Origin: Lachnospiraceae bacterium Zagget3
Lineage (GTDB): Bacteria > Bacillota_A > Clostridia > Lachnospirales > Lachnospiraceae
NCBI GenBank assembly: GCA_001941025.1
Contig: MSHE01000032.1
Location: forward strand, 124,001-188,000
Length of the DNA stretch: 64,000 bases
Reading direction: 5' to 3'
Below are positions 45,901-54,045 of this stretch, piece after piece. Positions within the stretch are counted from its first letter, which is position 1. Every line of letters starts with the position of its first letter. The notes under the pieces were generated by a model. It saw only the letters and a program-made list of their open reading frames with translations. It made no database searches and was not told the origin of the DNA. The position numbers and the translations under genes are program-made.

Positions 45901-47973
45901 CGTCGCGACATACTCCCAGCCATCGTCATCCGCCTCTGCGCTTTCGTCGTAGAACATTGCGTAAATGTAGACACTCTGATCCACACCATCATATGCCTCG
46001 GGAGACGCCGTTTTATCCTCCCACACATCGTAACCGGTGTCGGTCGTTGTGATCGCGACGGAGGAAAAGTAATAGTCATTCTTTGTCAGCATCCGGGAAG
46101 GCGTTGTCCCGCCGTTCGGATAAGCGTAAAGCGCATCGTCCACGGTCGTGGTCGTGTAATAGCTCCCCTCGATCCACTGGCCGATATTTTCCCCTTCCGT
46201 GTAATGTGTCAAACTATACTGGCGGTCCGTACTGTTCACGGTAAACGGGAAGGATCCGGTATCTTGCTCCTTCGCGGCGTTAAGCTCATAGAGGGTCAGA
46301 TAGGCGCTGTAAGTGCCGTTGTTTCCCTTAGTGATCCCAATGCCGTTACCCGAATAGTTCCATTCATACTCGCCCCAGGTGGTCGTGGCGGAAGCGGATT
46401 TTGTCGTGTCCTCATCATACCCATCCGCAGGATGGACCGACATCTGGACGTCGTTTTCCAGAAGGACCCTGTCCTGCCCGTATTCCTGCACCAAAGCATC
46501 ATACTCTGCTTTTGGATAAGCGGTCACAACATAGTACGTCTTAGAAAATGTACGTGAGGTCGTGGAAGAACTGCTTGTCGACGCGCTGGTGCCGACAACG
46601 GCACCTGCTACCGTTTCGTCTCCGACTGTAATATACGTGTTGTCATAATCCTGTGTGAGCGTCCATGCCTGATTTGCTTGTCCGCTGGCACTCACCTGCC
46701 AGACGATGTAGATGTATTCGTCAAAATGGCTCGCATACGGCTCTCCCAAAGTTCCGCTGATATAGTTGTTTACCTGATTTTGCGTATAAAGCTCCGGCGT
46801 ATAGGAGGCCGAGGCCGATGTATAAGCTTTCTTTGTAACGGAGTTTAATGTGGCATAGGTGTCCACGTCGCCATGCAGCGTGTTTCCATCTACCGTTTCC
46901 GTTCTCGTTTCTGTGACATTCCCATCGTCATCCGTGACCAGGATATCCACTTCGGCACTGACTTCGAGACTCCATTCGGTCTGATCCGCGATCTGCATGA
47001 TGTCCATATTCTGATAGAGCACCTGGAACATGGCATTGCTTCCCGAGGCAATGTCCCGATAGTTCCAAACGACAATCTGCACGCCTTCTGCCGTTTTTGC
47101 CTCCTCAGCAGTCAGGATCTTCCCATTCTCATCCATGTAATAATAATTAAACGGCGAGGAGGAGCTCGTCGTATAATCGCCCGGTGTCCCGTAGGGGATG
47201 CCGATGTCCGTCGGGATGATGTTCGTGCCATCCCGATATGTACCGATCGACGCGTCGATCACGATCTGGACCGCTCCTGCGGCAAGATCCTCCGAAGCGT
47301 GAAATTCCACCTGATACTTCAAGGAAAAGTCGTCCGTCTTCTCCGTATCATAAAGGCTGCTCTCACCGACATAATAGTCATCGATCCACCACAGGCCCGA
47401 GTCGCTCGTGATGGCAGACCTTGTCGCGATGTCCCAGCCGACACAGGCTCCCGCCGTATCCAGTTCGTCCATGGAATCTCGTCCGTCATAGCCGCCGTAA
47501 AGGCCGTACGACGGGTCGTAGTCGGGGTTCGATGCGAGGACAACCCCTTTTGTGTCATTGATCGACGTGTCTGCGTCGTTATCCGTTGTGTTTGCAGTGT
47601 CAGACGTATTTTCAGGCGCATCTATGACAACCGGGGAAGCATTGTCCACACCGGATTCCTGCTCATCGCCCGCACCAAGGGTATCGTCCGCCGCGTCATC
47701 GGCATCCTCCGCAACAATATTCGCAGCCGTGGCATCGGCATCCTCCGCAGCAATATTCGCAGCCGCGGCATTAGATTCATCGGAGCTGACCGTCACGCTG
47801 TCCTCCGCGGGCACCGAGCTTGCAGCTTCTTCCGTCTCCGCCGCGCCCGCAGTCGGATCCTCTTCCGTGGCAAGAGCCGTCGTCATGCCGCCCACGGTAA
47901 GAGCCGCTGCCAACAGCAGGGAGAGGAGGGCTCTTCCGGATCTCTTTCTCAAGCTCTTTCTATTCCTTTTCAT
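39916..47973 (-). CDS. Giant pilus-locus adhesin with CnaB repeats and DUF6273-like C-terminus
   Basis: A 2685-residue secreted protein. The signal peptide is MKRNRKSLRKRSGRALLSLL followed by LAAALTVGGMTTALA. An Ala/Asp/Glu-rich linker (about 37-135) follows, then a large adhesive region (about 140-1350). Next is a run of CnaB-like domains (segments such as LSVSKLVLSKDSETDLNGY and GGVFDLYKDGDLIRSGL). The last ~260 residues (AVKIWGIQVDTYSYNGG to YGLSPCFCIE) look like DUF6273, with paired cysteines and WWTRTRD. There is no LPxTG, membrane helix or basic tail. Its ATG overlaps the stop of the pilin gene as ATGA. Probable pilus-tip or secreted adhesin; ligand unknown. Confidence 0.85.
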   Translation of the reverse strand: MKRNRKSLRKRSGRALLSLLLAAALTVGGMTTALATEEDPTAGAAETEEAASSVPAEDSVTVSSDESNAAAANIAAEDADATAANIVAEDADDAADDTLGAGDEQESGVDNASPVVIDAPENTSDTANTTDNDADTSINDTKGVVLASNPDYDPSYGLYGGYDGRDSMDELDTAGACVGWDIATRSAITSDSGLWWIDDYYVGESSLYDTEKTDDFSLKYQVEFHASEDLAAGAVQIVIDASIGTYRDGTNIIPTDIGIPYGTPGDYTTSSSSPFNYYYMDENGKILTAEEAKTAEGVQIVVWNYRDIASGSNAMFQVLYQNMDIMQIADQTEWSLEVSAEVDILVTDDDGNVTETRTETVDGNTLHGDVDTYATLNSVTKKAYTSASASYTPELYTQNQVNNYISGTLGEPYASHFDEYIYIVWQVSASGQANQAWTLTQDYDNTYITVGDETVAGAVVGTSASTSSSSTTSRTFSKTYYVVTAYPKAEYDALVQEYGQDRVLLENDVQMSVHPADGYDEDTTKSASATTTWGEYEWNYSGNGIGITKGNNGTYSAYLTLYELNAAKEQDTGSFPFTVNSTDRQYSLTHYTEGENIGQWIEGSYYTTTTVDDALYAYPNGGTTPSRMLTKNDYYFSSVAITTTDTGYDVWEDKTASPEAYDGVDQSVYIYAMFYDESAEADDDGWEYVATVPFSASGTMTYTFTSDDLARQPYRVKVVHSTANYLTACRISLSVMLRCDSPMLAWCAAYCEKNGIDYDSLKIENLCGVAGQTYGVPGYADGTYLQSQNTGGDNYTEKDTETEETLAEFTEDLYGTILQRDNANVTLTRLTETAAASKSVSTENDAANGRVLANYTITAYEAYNVTGSSTVDTLKEAGISLPERHEVVYYDLLPYGMQFNANATVTAGRITTMSGNWQTNARAWDTTGVTVTVENADVITNWNGTGRTMVIFHIHYDGDDASAYYNNLWFEGFGISFQAYYDWTDLDVVDAEYNIAAYIVEGEEDEAPEELLGKKGSQVYKDDGSASLASQYAPFMGVEDLNGDGYADLYTNMYASTSTNTNVATASSDSIKKLVRADDDDVAEYGTTAVVGNGKGYTYEISLTNSYGATLSGVVLYDRLEYSVEDGRADVENESNPDSVFHGLPDSEIYDNWKGTFTGVSLTALTDAGIDPVVYYSADRNAPISGNGDENGVGKTTPSDVLTEANGWYTEERFIEIYGDLSLVAAIAVDISKTTDGKDYILGAGESLSFQIHMTAPDGSDYLYAFNNPGYYSVSTSVNGDVTSSTDIGDTVRVELGEAGAIEVEKEFAEGAEIPASMQNARFTFEIARKGSILANQEYMLYVWDENARDWISTGVISATDMNGQFTLRAGQKAVFSQLVDVEGVEVTEVESVLWDSEETESDPDVTENTRYLLFENSYRSPVYLYKTAETTDLATDEELADAAFTFRLEVDTDGDGEYEPYANGVYLYVKEVLTNGSSPAIDTAKGDGGYGYTDESGEVTLKLGDIIVFFPCDADGNYLNVPYRIVETEAGDEWVCFDDTVSGTTTDTGKSNTITNYYKYRSLIITKDLSDYDHDLADCEDEWTFKLTDANGDPVTGNHWYMIDADGNPIEGEEGCLNKEGEFTFSGAGGGRRVVVDGLVEGGKYTLTETNYNEELYETVNEGTGDVTMPTYAITRSITITNKFLLKDLSVSKLVLSKDSETDLNGYVFTFTLEKYHNDSGEYEPAADVPYTIEDGDGTVLYTDENGRFILTSGQTALFDDIGYMDDVFRITETPDETYPQIFPNGSYDAKLGSDGDSVQFINGDFDNVASLTKKLVGLDETGEAYVAVVEGDNSAATLAGESDDMPYTVAVTFGVYDGEECVTEEEGALIDYDSDNTAYPFVYIKVGADGSYELKSYNGGVMTETLAPYDYIYLAEIGDYTVKASESADMERILLNVSSDVAEEIGSDQILSEGDVMSGSAAANENIVLVNNISSANKESEIFKLMTETSEEVTTGSQITFLVQIYDEASSTWSPASGIKYITMDGYTGDGKTDDGVTYHDTSGCWPTSGVLTTGSDGRITLTKTEDGYPYIRFVADVVYANVSGDVADGTLRIIESESGTDASWGCLVGYDGEGWTGGPALDITNADTFYNGNDSSLQFEVEKEMADGSDCEEDFIFYLKQILSTSTSPVTSMDQITESEAGTGVSYDIYDVATGRKIGEGVTNADGSFTLKPGQYARFYVPEDASWYVYEGVNPGYPLYSTQANDDKDDPGEWGYAENASIVDETNGVVQETTNTSATARIVLTLTSSATKDVLSGGVFDLYKDGDLIRSGLVTDANGQIILTGCTAGAYYFVETSAPGGYVLPDTPASETVTVPEGLQSIPEYDVNMENRPAAVNYAVKIWGIQVDTYSYNGGATTQTAGLTFGPALGADHLNSYVSRETVIEDGGSHGSTYCIHDMSWNEIIVQSKADPTVFADCKANGCTKAVGLHLNDTLGNQTTIEHYLNRSYSGDGVSTLYHLLNYDYAGRWNYSRDEASSTDLANIYAQSRVRVTLNGDSSDANLKYASATGDGSDLCDEDNCLLSCFPAELQDAIVPRTVLASTSEYDKTTYDMLWLPARSEVGADYAFDNGDDYGIVSNDSDRVAYEFGDESATSGASCIWWTRTRDISFTYAVYGVDATGNPAYNAPSSIPYGLSPCFCIE

Positions 47974-49742
47974 ACCCTTCCTTTCTCCTTTCCGCTATGG
48001 CGTCTCCGATACACATAGACAGACCCAAGCGCTGCCACGCCGCCGCCGACCGCGATCAAGAAGATGATCCAGGCTTTACTGCCGGTATTCGGCATCGTGA
48101 TAAGCTGTGCCATATTGTCAACTGCATATTCCAGGTCATAAATATAATACACACCGTCGCGTTCGCTGTAGACAGCGCCATCCACTTCATTTTCCGAGGT
48201 AAACGGCAGGGTCACCTCAATCGGATCCCCTAATTTTACATACCCTTCAGGGACTTCCGTCTCGACGATCCGATATGTTCCGGCGGGCAGGCTCTCAAAG
48301 GTCAACATGCCATAGGTCTCGCTGCCCTCCGTGCTGTCTGTCGTCTTTGTTGCCTTGTCCGCGTCCGGATAAGGCTCCCAGGCCGCATCGTCATCCGGGT
48401 CGCCGCCGTCTTTTAACTGATAGATTGTAAACGCAGCGCCGCCAAGCAGGTTTCGGTCACTGTTTAACCGGCTGCCGTATTTCGTGATCGTAATATCGGT
48501 CAGTTCCTCATTTACAAACGTGTGCTTGTCAATGCGGTCGTAATCCTCGGTATCGGTGATGCTGTCGTCATCGGCATCATCGGATGTCACGATATATTGA
48601 TCCCCGACGTTCTCGGTAATTTTATACTCCGCCCCGTCCGGGATGCCGGTAAAGAGGATCTGTTCCCCCGCGCAGAGGAGGAAGCCGCCATCCGCGTCTG
48701 TCATGCCGGAGCCCGTAAGATTTCCTTTCGCGTCATAGGTGTAATACGGGACGTCCGCCATCGGATTATCTGCGTCGTCAGAAAGGATAAAAGAAAACGC
48801 CTGCCCCGTGGCGCCGTCCGCGCGGTCTTTCGTTACGATAAAATCCGCGCCCTCATTATTAAAGTAGCAATACACCATCGGGCTTGTCGTAGCGCCCGCG
48901 TAAGAGGTCTGCCCCGTCGCGCGCCATCCATCGACGTTCCCGGTCTCGCTCACCTCATAATCAACGCCGACCTCGACATCGTGAAATACGACGGTCGTAT
49001 CGCCCGTCATGGAAAACGTGCCGTCAGATTCCGTCCGGCCGCTGTCAATCTTTGTCGTCATTCCCACGTCATAGATATCATATGCTTCGTTCGCATACAG
49101 CGCGCCGTCCACCTTTACCGTAAACCCGAACTCCAAATCCGATAGGTCGGGCATCTCATAGCCGTCCACCCATGCGATATCCTTTCGAATGATAAGCTGT
49201 GTCGTGGCACCGGGGGTATCCCCACCCGGTGTATCTTCCGGCACATAGAGATTCTCGAAAGTCACATACGTTCCGGACGCGTCCACCGTACCACTCTTAT
49301 CGCCCGACATATTAATGTACGGATCTTCGACAAGCTCCGTGATCTCATACGCGACCTGCCCGACCCACTCGAAGCGCGCGTACTGACCGTCTTTTAAAGT
49401 AAACTGCCCGGCACTGCCCGTGCGGAAGATGTAACTGCCTGCCGCTTCGTTATAGACCTGCGTCCCATCCTGATTATAGACATAATAAATCTCGTTTTCC
49501 GCAGGCTCTAAATATCCGTCGCCGTCCTGATCCCATTGGAGCACAAACGTAAAGGTCGAATCCGGCGCCGTATATCCTTCCACGGCGGAACTTACCGTCT
49601 TCGCCACATACAGATCCGGCTGCGGCTCGTCGATATCCGTAAAGATAAAATGCGCGTTGTCCGCCATCGCCGCGGTCGCCAGACCGAGGGTCATGACGGA
49701 GATCAATGCGATCGATATGATTCGTTTCATCCACTTCTTCAT
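47970..49742 (-). CDS. SpaA-type pilin with MPNTG sorting signal
   Basis: A 590-residue wall-anchored pilin subunit. Signal peptide KRIISIALISVMTLGLATAAMA; then repeated CnaB-like domains, ending with a typical SpaA domain (LGGAAFTIYQLKDGG, LPAGTYRIVETEVPEGYVKLG). The C-terminus has MPNTGSKAW, a hydrophobic helix and YRRRHSGKEKGRV. The motif departs from LPxTG only in the first residue. The second ATG (49742), 8 nt from AAGGAGG, is preferred over the ATG at 49748. Translationally coupled to the giant adhesin. Confidence 0.9.
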   Translation of the reverse strand: MKKWMKRIISIALISVMTLGLATAAMADNAHFIFTDIDEPQPDLYVAKTVSSAVEGYTAPDSTFTFVLQWDQDGDGYLEPAENEIYYVYNQDGTQVYNEAAGSYIFRTGSAGQFTLKDGQYARFEWVGQVAYEITELVEDPYINMSGDKSGTVDASGTYVTFENLYVPEDTPGGDTPGATTQLIIRKDIAWVDGYEMPDLSDLEFGFTVKVDGALYANEAYDIYDVGMTTKIDSGRTESDGTFSMTGDTTVVFHDVEVGVDYEVSETGNVDGWRATGQTSYAGATTSPMVYCYFNNEGADFIVTKDRADGATGQAFSFILSDDADNPMADVPYYTYDAKGNLTGSGMTDADGGFLLCAGEQILFTGIPDGAEYKITENVGDQYIVTSDDADDDSITDTEDYDRIDKHTFVNEELTDITITKYGSRLNSDRNLLGGAAFTIYQLKDGGDPDDDAAWEPYPDADKATKTTDSTEGSETYGMLTFESLPAGTYRIVETEVPEGYVKLGDPIEVTLPFTSENEVDGAVYSERDGVYYIYDLEYAVDNMAQLITMPNTGSKAWIIFLIAVGGGVAALGSVYVYRRRHSGKEKGRV

Positions 49743-49755
49743 CGTCATCCCCTCC

Positions 49756-50574
49756 TTACTCTTCTGTCCGGCTGCTTCTTCTGCGAAGGAGGATCACGAT
49801 CGCCACCACGGCGCCGATCACAAGGACTCCGTACACGAAGTAGTTATAGTCACCTGTCTTCGCGCGGCCGCTGCCGCGCGTTGTGCTGCCGCTGTTTGTG
49901 CCGCCGGTATTGCTGCCTGTTAAGCCGCCGTTATTCCCGCCGATCGTCGTGCCGGTGTTCCCGTTATTGCCATCATCCGGATTCTGGTCGCCCGGCTCGT
50001 CTTTCGGTTCCTCTTTTGGTTCCTCCGCCCTGGTCACCGGACTCGTCTTGGGTGTCGCGTCCACATCGTAGACCCAGGTTCCATCCTCGTTGAAAGGCAC
50101 AGAGACGAGAAACGAGTTGATCGCGTTATACCCCTCTGCCGCTTCGGCTTGCGCGACCATGTAAAGTCCGCAGGAAAGATTCAAAAAATGCGTTTCCCCT
50201 TCCTCACTCACCGAAACGGTCTCTTGTGCCGCCACGCTGTGGACGCTCACCCATTCGGAGAAGGTCTGTGCCGTCTCCGCCTTATCGAGCGCTTCCCCGG
50301 TCAGCAGATCCTCACTGCAGCCGGAGAAGGGCTCCGTATAGGTATAGTAAAAGCTGCCATTCGCATCGCCGATGTCCGCGACGCGGTAGAGGTCCAGACT
50401 CCCCCCTCCGACCGCTTCGTCCGTCGCGTAGGCGCGGATGTCGATGCGGATCGAACCGTTTTTTTCCAGGTCGATCGAGTCATCGGCCATCGCCGGCACG
50501 CTGACCGCAAACAAACAGGCAGCTGCCAACGCAAAAGGCAATATCTGTTTCCACCTTTTTCTTATGTGTCTCAT
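49756..50574 (-). CDS. Small anchored pilin, KTGD sorting signal
   Basis: A 272-residue secreted protein: signal peptide with cleavage near AVSVPAMA-DD, a pilin-like domain (SIRIDIRAYATDEAVGGGSLDLYRVADIG) of about 160 residues, a Pro/Glu then Gly/Asn/Thr-rich linker, and a C-terminal AKTGDYNYF followed by a hydrophobic helix and RRRSSRTEE. It probably links the pilus to the wall. The ATG at 50574 has AGGGGG 5 nt upstream; an in-frame ATG 14 codons earlier lacks a site. Confidence 0.85.
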   Translation of the reverse strand: MRHIRKRWKQILPFALAAACLFAVSVPAMADDSIDLEKNGSIRIDIRAYATDEAVGGGSLDLYRVADIGDANGSFYYTYTEPFSGCSEDLLTGEALDKAETAQTFSEWVSVHSVAAQETVSVSEEGETHFLNLSCGLYMVAQAEAAEGYNAINSFLVSVPFNEDGTWVYDVDATPKTSPVTRAEEPKEEPKDEPGDQNPDDGNNGNTGTTIGGNNGGLTGSNTGGTNSGSTTRGSGRAKTGDYNYFVYGVLVIGAVVAIVILLRRRSSRTEE

Positions 50575-50620
50575 CGAGTCCCCCCTTATCCTTTCTCCAG
50601 TGAGGCTGTCTACCATTTTG

Positions 50621-51469
50621 TTATTTATGCCGCGGCTTTGCCCGGCTGCGCACGAGAAGAAAAATGCCGGCCGCCGCCACGATGCCCGCGAAGAGCAGCA
50701 GCCATCGCTCCGGACTCATCCGGAAGGATGCTTTCTCGTCCAGCACAGAGTCATCGTACGGCACGCGATACCCCGTTACAAGCAGCCGGTGTGTGTTGAC
50801 ACCGTACGGCGTGCACGTCAGCAGGGTACACAAGTCCCTGCCGTCCCGAATGACCAGGTCGCTTACCTCCTCCGGTTCCACGACCTTGATGCTCTCCACC
50901 TCATAGCAGAGCGTCTCATCGAGCACATGGAGCAGAAAGTGGTCACCGATCCCCATCTTGTCAAGGTCCGTAAAAAGCATCGACCCCGGCAGGCCCCGAT
51001 GGGCCGCGATCACGGAGTGCGTGCTCTCGCCTCCGATGGGAAGGGACGTGCCTTCCAGATGCCCCGCCCCATTTAAAAGCGCTGACTCCTCCGTTGTGTG
51101 ATAGATTGGGATCTCGACGTCGATCATCGGGATCTCAACATACCCCATGATGCCATTGCCATGGATGTTCAGGCATTCCATATACGCCGGAGACGGATCC
51201 TCTTCGTTTAAGAAAAGGAACGCCTCCGGATTTGGCGTGGGCCACAGCTCGTCATTGTACGCCCGCGCCTTTTCCCGTTCATACTCATAAGAAACTTCCC
51301 CGGCATCGACCCGTGTCTCCGTATCCGCCTGATAGGACATCACCAGACGCTTCTGATACATCGAGTTCCAGAGGTTGGCAAAGCTCGGATAGAGCATGAT
51401 CGCCACTCCCGCGATAAACGAGAGGAGCAGGATCACGGAACCCGGTTTTACTTGCCGCTTTTTCTTCAC
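50621..51469 (-). CDS. Class C (pilin-polymerising) sortase
   Basis: A 282-residue transpeptidase that joins pilins. N-terminal membrane helix (SVILLLSFIAGVAIMLYP); catalytic His in SVIAAHRGLP; active-site Cys in LLTCTPYGVNTHRL with the conserved Arg after. A lid region with WPTPNPEAF precedes the core, and a second C-terminal helix (WLLLFAGIVAAAGIFLLV) supports class C. GTG start at 51469, 7 nt from AAAGGA. The only sortase in the window, placed directly after the major pilin. Confidence 0.95.
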   Translation of the reverse strand: MKKKRQVKPGSVILLLSFIAGVAIMLYPSFANLWNSMYQKRLVMSYQADTETRVDAGEVSYEYEREKARAYNDELWPTPNPEAFLFLNEEDPSPAYMECLNIHGNGIMGYVEIPMIDVEIPIYHTTEESALLNGAGHLEGTSLPIGGESTHSVIAAHRGLPGSMLFTDLDKMGIGDHFLLHVLDETLCYEVESIKVVEPEEVSDLVIRDGRDLCTLLTCTPYGVNTHRLLVTGYRVPYDDSVLDEKASFRMSPERWLLLFAGIVAAAGIFLLVRSRAKPRHK

Positions 51470-51494
51470 GGGAAGATCCTTTTATCAATGCTTG

Positions 51495-53008
51495 TTACGC
51501 GGCTCTTTTCCTGCGAATTACGACAACACCCGCTGCCGCGCAGGCCACGATCGCGCAGCCGATCAGAGTAAAGAGCAGCGTGCCGCGGCCGCCCATCGAG
51601 GGAAGGAGGCCGGTCCTCGTGTTAACGATCGTAAGGTTGGTCTCAGCGGAGGATGTCGCGGTCGCGACAGTTTCGCCTTTTTCATCCGTGATCACGATGG
51701 ACCAGGCGCTGAGCGCACCGCCGTTTTTGCTGTCCGCCGCGGTGTATGTCGCGGAAATCTCCACTTTATATACCGCCTGATTGAGCAGGTAACCGTCCGG
51801 AGCGGTCGTCTCTTTTAAGTAATAGGTCCCTTCCTCAAGACCGGTGAATGTGAAAGAACCGTCCCGGCCGGAAGTCGCTGTCACAGCAGTGCCGTTTTGT
51901 GTATAAGCAGTACTGCAGCCTTCGTCGGTGTACAGGGTAAACGCGGCGTATGCAAGCGGCGTACCCTCCTTGTCCGTCTTCATCGCCTTCATCGCAAAGG
52001 TATATTCATGGTCCTCGTCCATGTCCTCTCCCTCACTGCCGGTCGTGTAAGATGTGGTGGCATAGGTCAGGGTGACATCGTTCTCATGGTCGTCCGCAGT
52101 CCCTGCCGCGGAGACAACATCCGCGCAAAAGTCGATGATGATATAAGAACCCGCGTAATCATTCAATGTGTACTTGCCGTCCACGACAAAATTCACGGTA
52201 AAGCCGTTGTCCGTCCGCGCCACGGTGTACAGAGAACTGTCAATCGTATTCCCCTGCGCGTCCATGATGTACAGAGCGGCAAGCTCTTTCTCCGTGATGT
52301 AAAGTTCGCTGGAAATCTCATCCGTTACGATAAATTCCGGATACGCTCCCTGATAAGACGGGATGTTGGAGACCGTGATGTGATACTCGATGGTGTCGCC
52401 GACATCGGCGGAACCGCCATGCTCATAATCGCCAAGATGGCCGCCGGTCTCTTCTTTTAAGACGGTCGGCGTGGTCGCTTTCGCCCAAAGCTCGCAATCC
52501 GCAACCGAAAAACTGCCATTGTTTATGGTCCACTCGCCCGAGTTCGGACCCAGCGCATAAGACACAGACCCGATCATCATGCCGTATACCGTGGACTCGG
52601 ATCCCTCGATCACGATCAGATAAGAACCGACCGGAAGATCCGGGATCGTTACGGATGTCTGCCCCTGACTGATCGATGCGGTACCTGTCGCCTCCGTGCC
52701 ATCAAGCGCCGCCCACAATGCCGCCAGATTGGCCTCTGTAAGGGCATCTTCCTCATAGTTGCCGTCGGATCCGATCACAAAATCAAAATCCCCGCTGACG
52801 GTCATCTCATAGCCAAGAAAATTGCCGGTCTCATCATATGATGCCTTCGCGATCTGATACGCGCTCGCGGACTTGCCGCCATTCAGGCCGTTAATCGTGA
52901 CAGCTCCCGTGTCCGTGCTCGACGTTGCTGCCGCCATCGCAACGGAGCCCAACGCCATCCCATGAGCGCAGCCAAAACAATTGCAACTAATTTCTTTATT
53001 TTTATCAT
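51495..53008 (-). CDS. Major fimbrial pilin (isopeptide-forming), with a one-base frameshift in the signal peptide
   Basis: Backbone pilin of about 500 residues. The mature part (AATSSTDTGAVTINGLNGGK...) has isopeptide-forming fimbrial domains, a SpaA-like domain (AYAAFTLYTDEGCSTAYTQN, GLEEGTYYLKETTAPDGY) and a C-terminus LPSMGGRGT, helix, RRKRAA. Translation from the ATG at 53008 gives a signal start MIKIKKLVAIVLAALMG and then leaves frame. Adding one base to the GGG at 52959-52961 restores ALMGMALGSVAMAAA. As read, only an internal start would give the mature frame, without a full signal. Either phase-variable, mutated or a sequencing error. First structural gene of the pilus operon. Confidence 0.85.
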
Positions 53009-53010
53009 TA

Positions 53011-53829
53011 TTATTTGTCCTTTCTTTTTCCAATATTTTGTGGTTCCGTTCCGCCTCTTGCCCGCTCTGTATTGAGCAGGCTCTCATAAGACCGGAGATA
53101 AAGCGACTGCAATTGCTCCCTCAATTCCCTCTGGGTCGTAAGATAGAGTCGGTGCAGAGCACTCGGGCAGCACTTCGCGGCATCCATGCCTGTTTGGATC
53201 GCCAGCCGGCGAATGGCATTGCTGATGTTGGACCGGTCCATGTGATTCCCTTCTCTGGTCACAAAGAGCGGGCCGCCCGTGATCCCCTGCTGATCTGCGA
53301 ATTGAAGAAGTTCTTTCCGCAGGCATTCTGGGATTGTCGCAATCTTCTTATCCATAAAAATGATCCCTTCCCGGCAGGCTTCCAAAGTTAGAAAGGGTAG
53401 CTCACCAATGCTGATATCGACAGAGGCAAACACCTCGATCAGAAAATAATACCTCTCTGACCCGATCTCACGCACTTTAGAGAGGAATTTCAGATACTCC
53501 TCCCTTGTCAGCTCAGGCATTATTTCGTTTGGCGCACGTTTCTCAAGCGAAGCGAACAATTCTTCTCTCCCGCAGTATCGCAGCAGGCTATTCACCGCAA
53601 CCAGTTTTGCGTTAACCGAGTTGTCCATATAGCCGCTGTTTTTCAGGGATTCTCTCCAGTCCTCCAGAGTTTCTTTTGTAATCTCTTTTTCTTCCGGCAG
53701 AAAGTCATACAGATCCCCGACCCCTCGCCGGTAACTTTGCAATGTCTGCGGCTTTCGGCCGGCCGCTTTTAAAGCATGCAGAAACTGCTCAATGAGCGAC
53801 TGTGTAATGATCACACACTCACCAACCAA
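53011..53829 (-). CDS. Tyrosine-recombinase-like protein without catalytic residues, first gene of the pilus operon
   Basis: A 272-residue integrase-fold protein: an N-terminal SAM-like domain (SLIEQFLHALKAAGRKPQTL) and a catalytic-type domain from PELTREEYLKFL. Against the usual family pattern, TGIRVSEL reads DISIGEL (Arg lost), HNLRHLFA reads SALHRLYL (His and Arg lost), and no GHSS..T..Y motif follows. It is therefore probably a DNA-binding protein rather than a recombinase. It starts at a TTG at 53829 with AAAGGAGG 8 nt upstream. It ends 2 nt before the pilin start. A regulator of the operon is the likely role. Confidence 0.8.
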   Translation of the reverse strand: MVGECVIITQSLIEQFLHALKAAGRKPQTLQSYRRGVGDLYDFLPEEKEITKETLEDWRESLKNSGYMDNSVNAKLVAVNSLLRYCGREELFASLEKRAPNEIMPELTREEYLKFLSKVREIGSERYYFLIEVFASVDISIGELPFLTLEACREGIIFMDKKIATIPECLRKELLQFADQQGITGGPLFVTREGNHMDRSNISNAIRRLAIQTGMDAAKCCPSALHRLYLTTQRELREQLQSLYLRSYESLLNTERARGGTEPQNIGKRKDK

Positions 53830-53837
53830 ATAGGGAA

Positions 53838-53845
53838 CCTCCTTT
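53838..53845 (-). promoter_or_regulatory. Ribosome binding site deciding a TTG start for the recombinase-like gene
   Basis: AAAGGAGG, 8 nt before the TTG at 53829. The upstream in-frame ATG codons (53904, 53874) lack sites, and the first overlaps the palindrome. Confidence 0.7.
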
Positions 53846-53892
53846 CGTATTGTGATTTTTGATGTGCCCGTCATGCCCGCGTGGGCTATTAT

Positions 53893-53910
53893 CACTAAGT
53901 ACACTTAGTG
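53893..53910. promoter_or_regulatory. Palindrome 1, putative operator downstream of the pilus promoter
   Basis: CACTAAGTACACTTAGTG: perfect arms CACTAAGT and ACTTAGTG around AC, extended by T..A to 9-bp arms. Its centre is about 22 bp after the expected transcription start. It shares the core AAGTACACTT with palindrome 2 in opposite orientation. Confidence 0.75.
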
Positions 53911-53930
53911 AAACACTTTTATTATCGTAT

Positions 53931-53959
53931 ATTTTAATTTAAGTCTTATCTGAAGTCAA
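53931..53959 (-). promoter_or_regulatory. Promoter of the pilus operon
   Basis: Minus strand TTGACT (53954-53959), 17-nt spacer, TAAAAT (53931-53936). It lies between the two palindromes. Confidence 0.75.
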
Positions 53960-54045
53960 GAAATTTCAAAAAATCCCGCCTTTTTTTATCTAAATTGCAC
54001 AAAAAACAGCATAAATCCTTTCTTTGTGATTGCGTCACCCAAATT

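Noticed and set aside
50616..53087. Longer in-frame starts for the pilin genes (53087, 50616)
   Set aside because: They put non-signal residues ahead of good signal peptides and lack ribosome sites; 53087 would also overlap the upstream gene.
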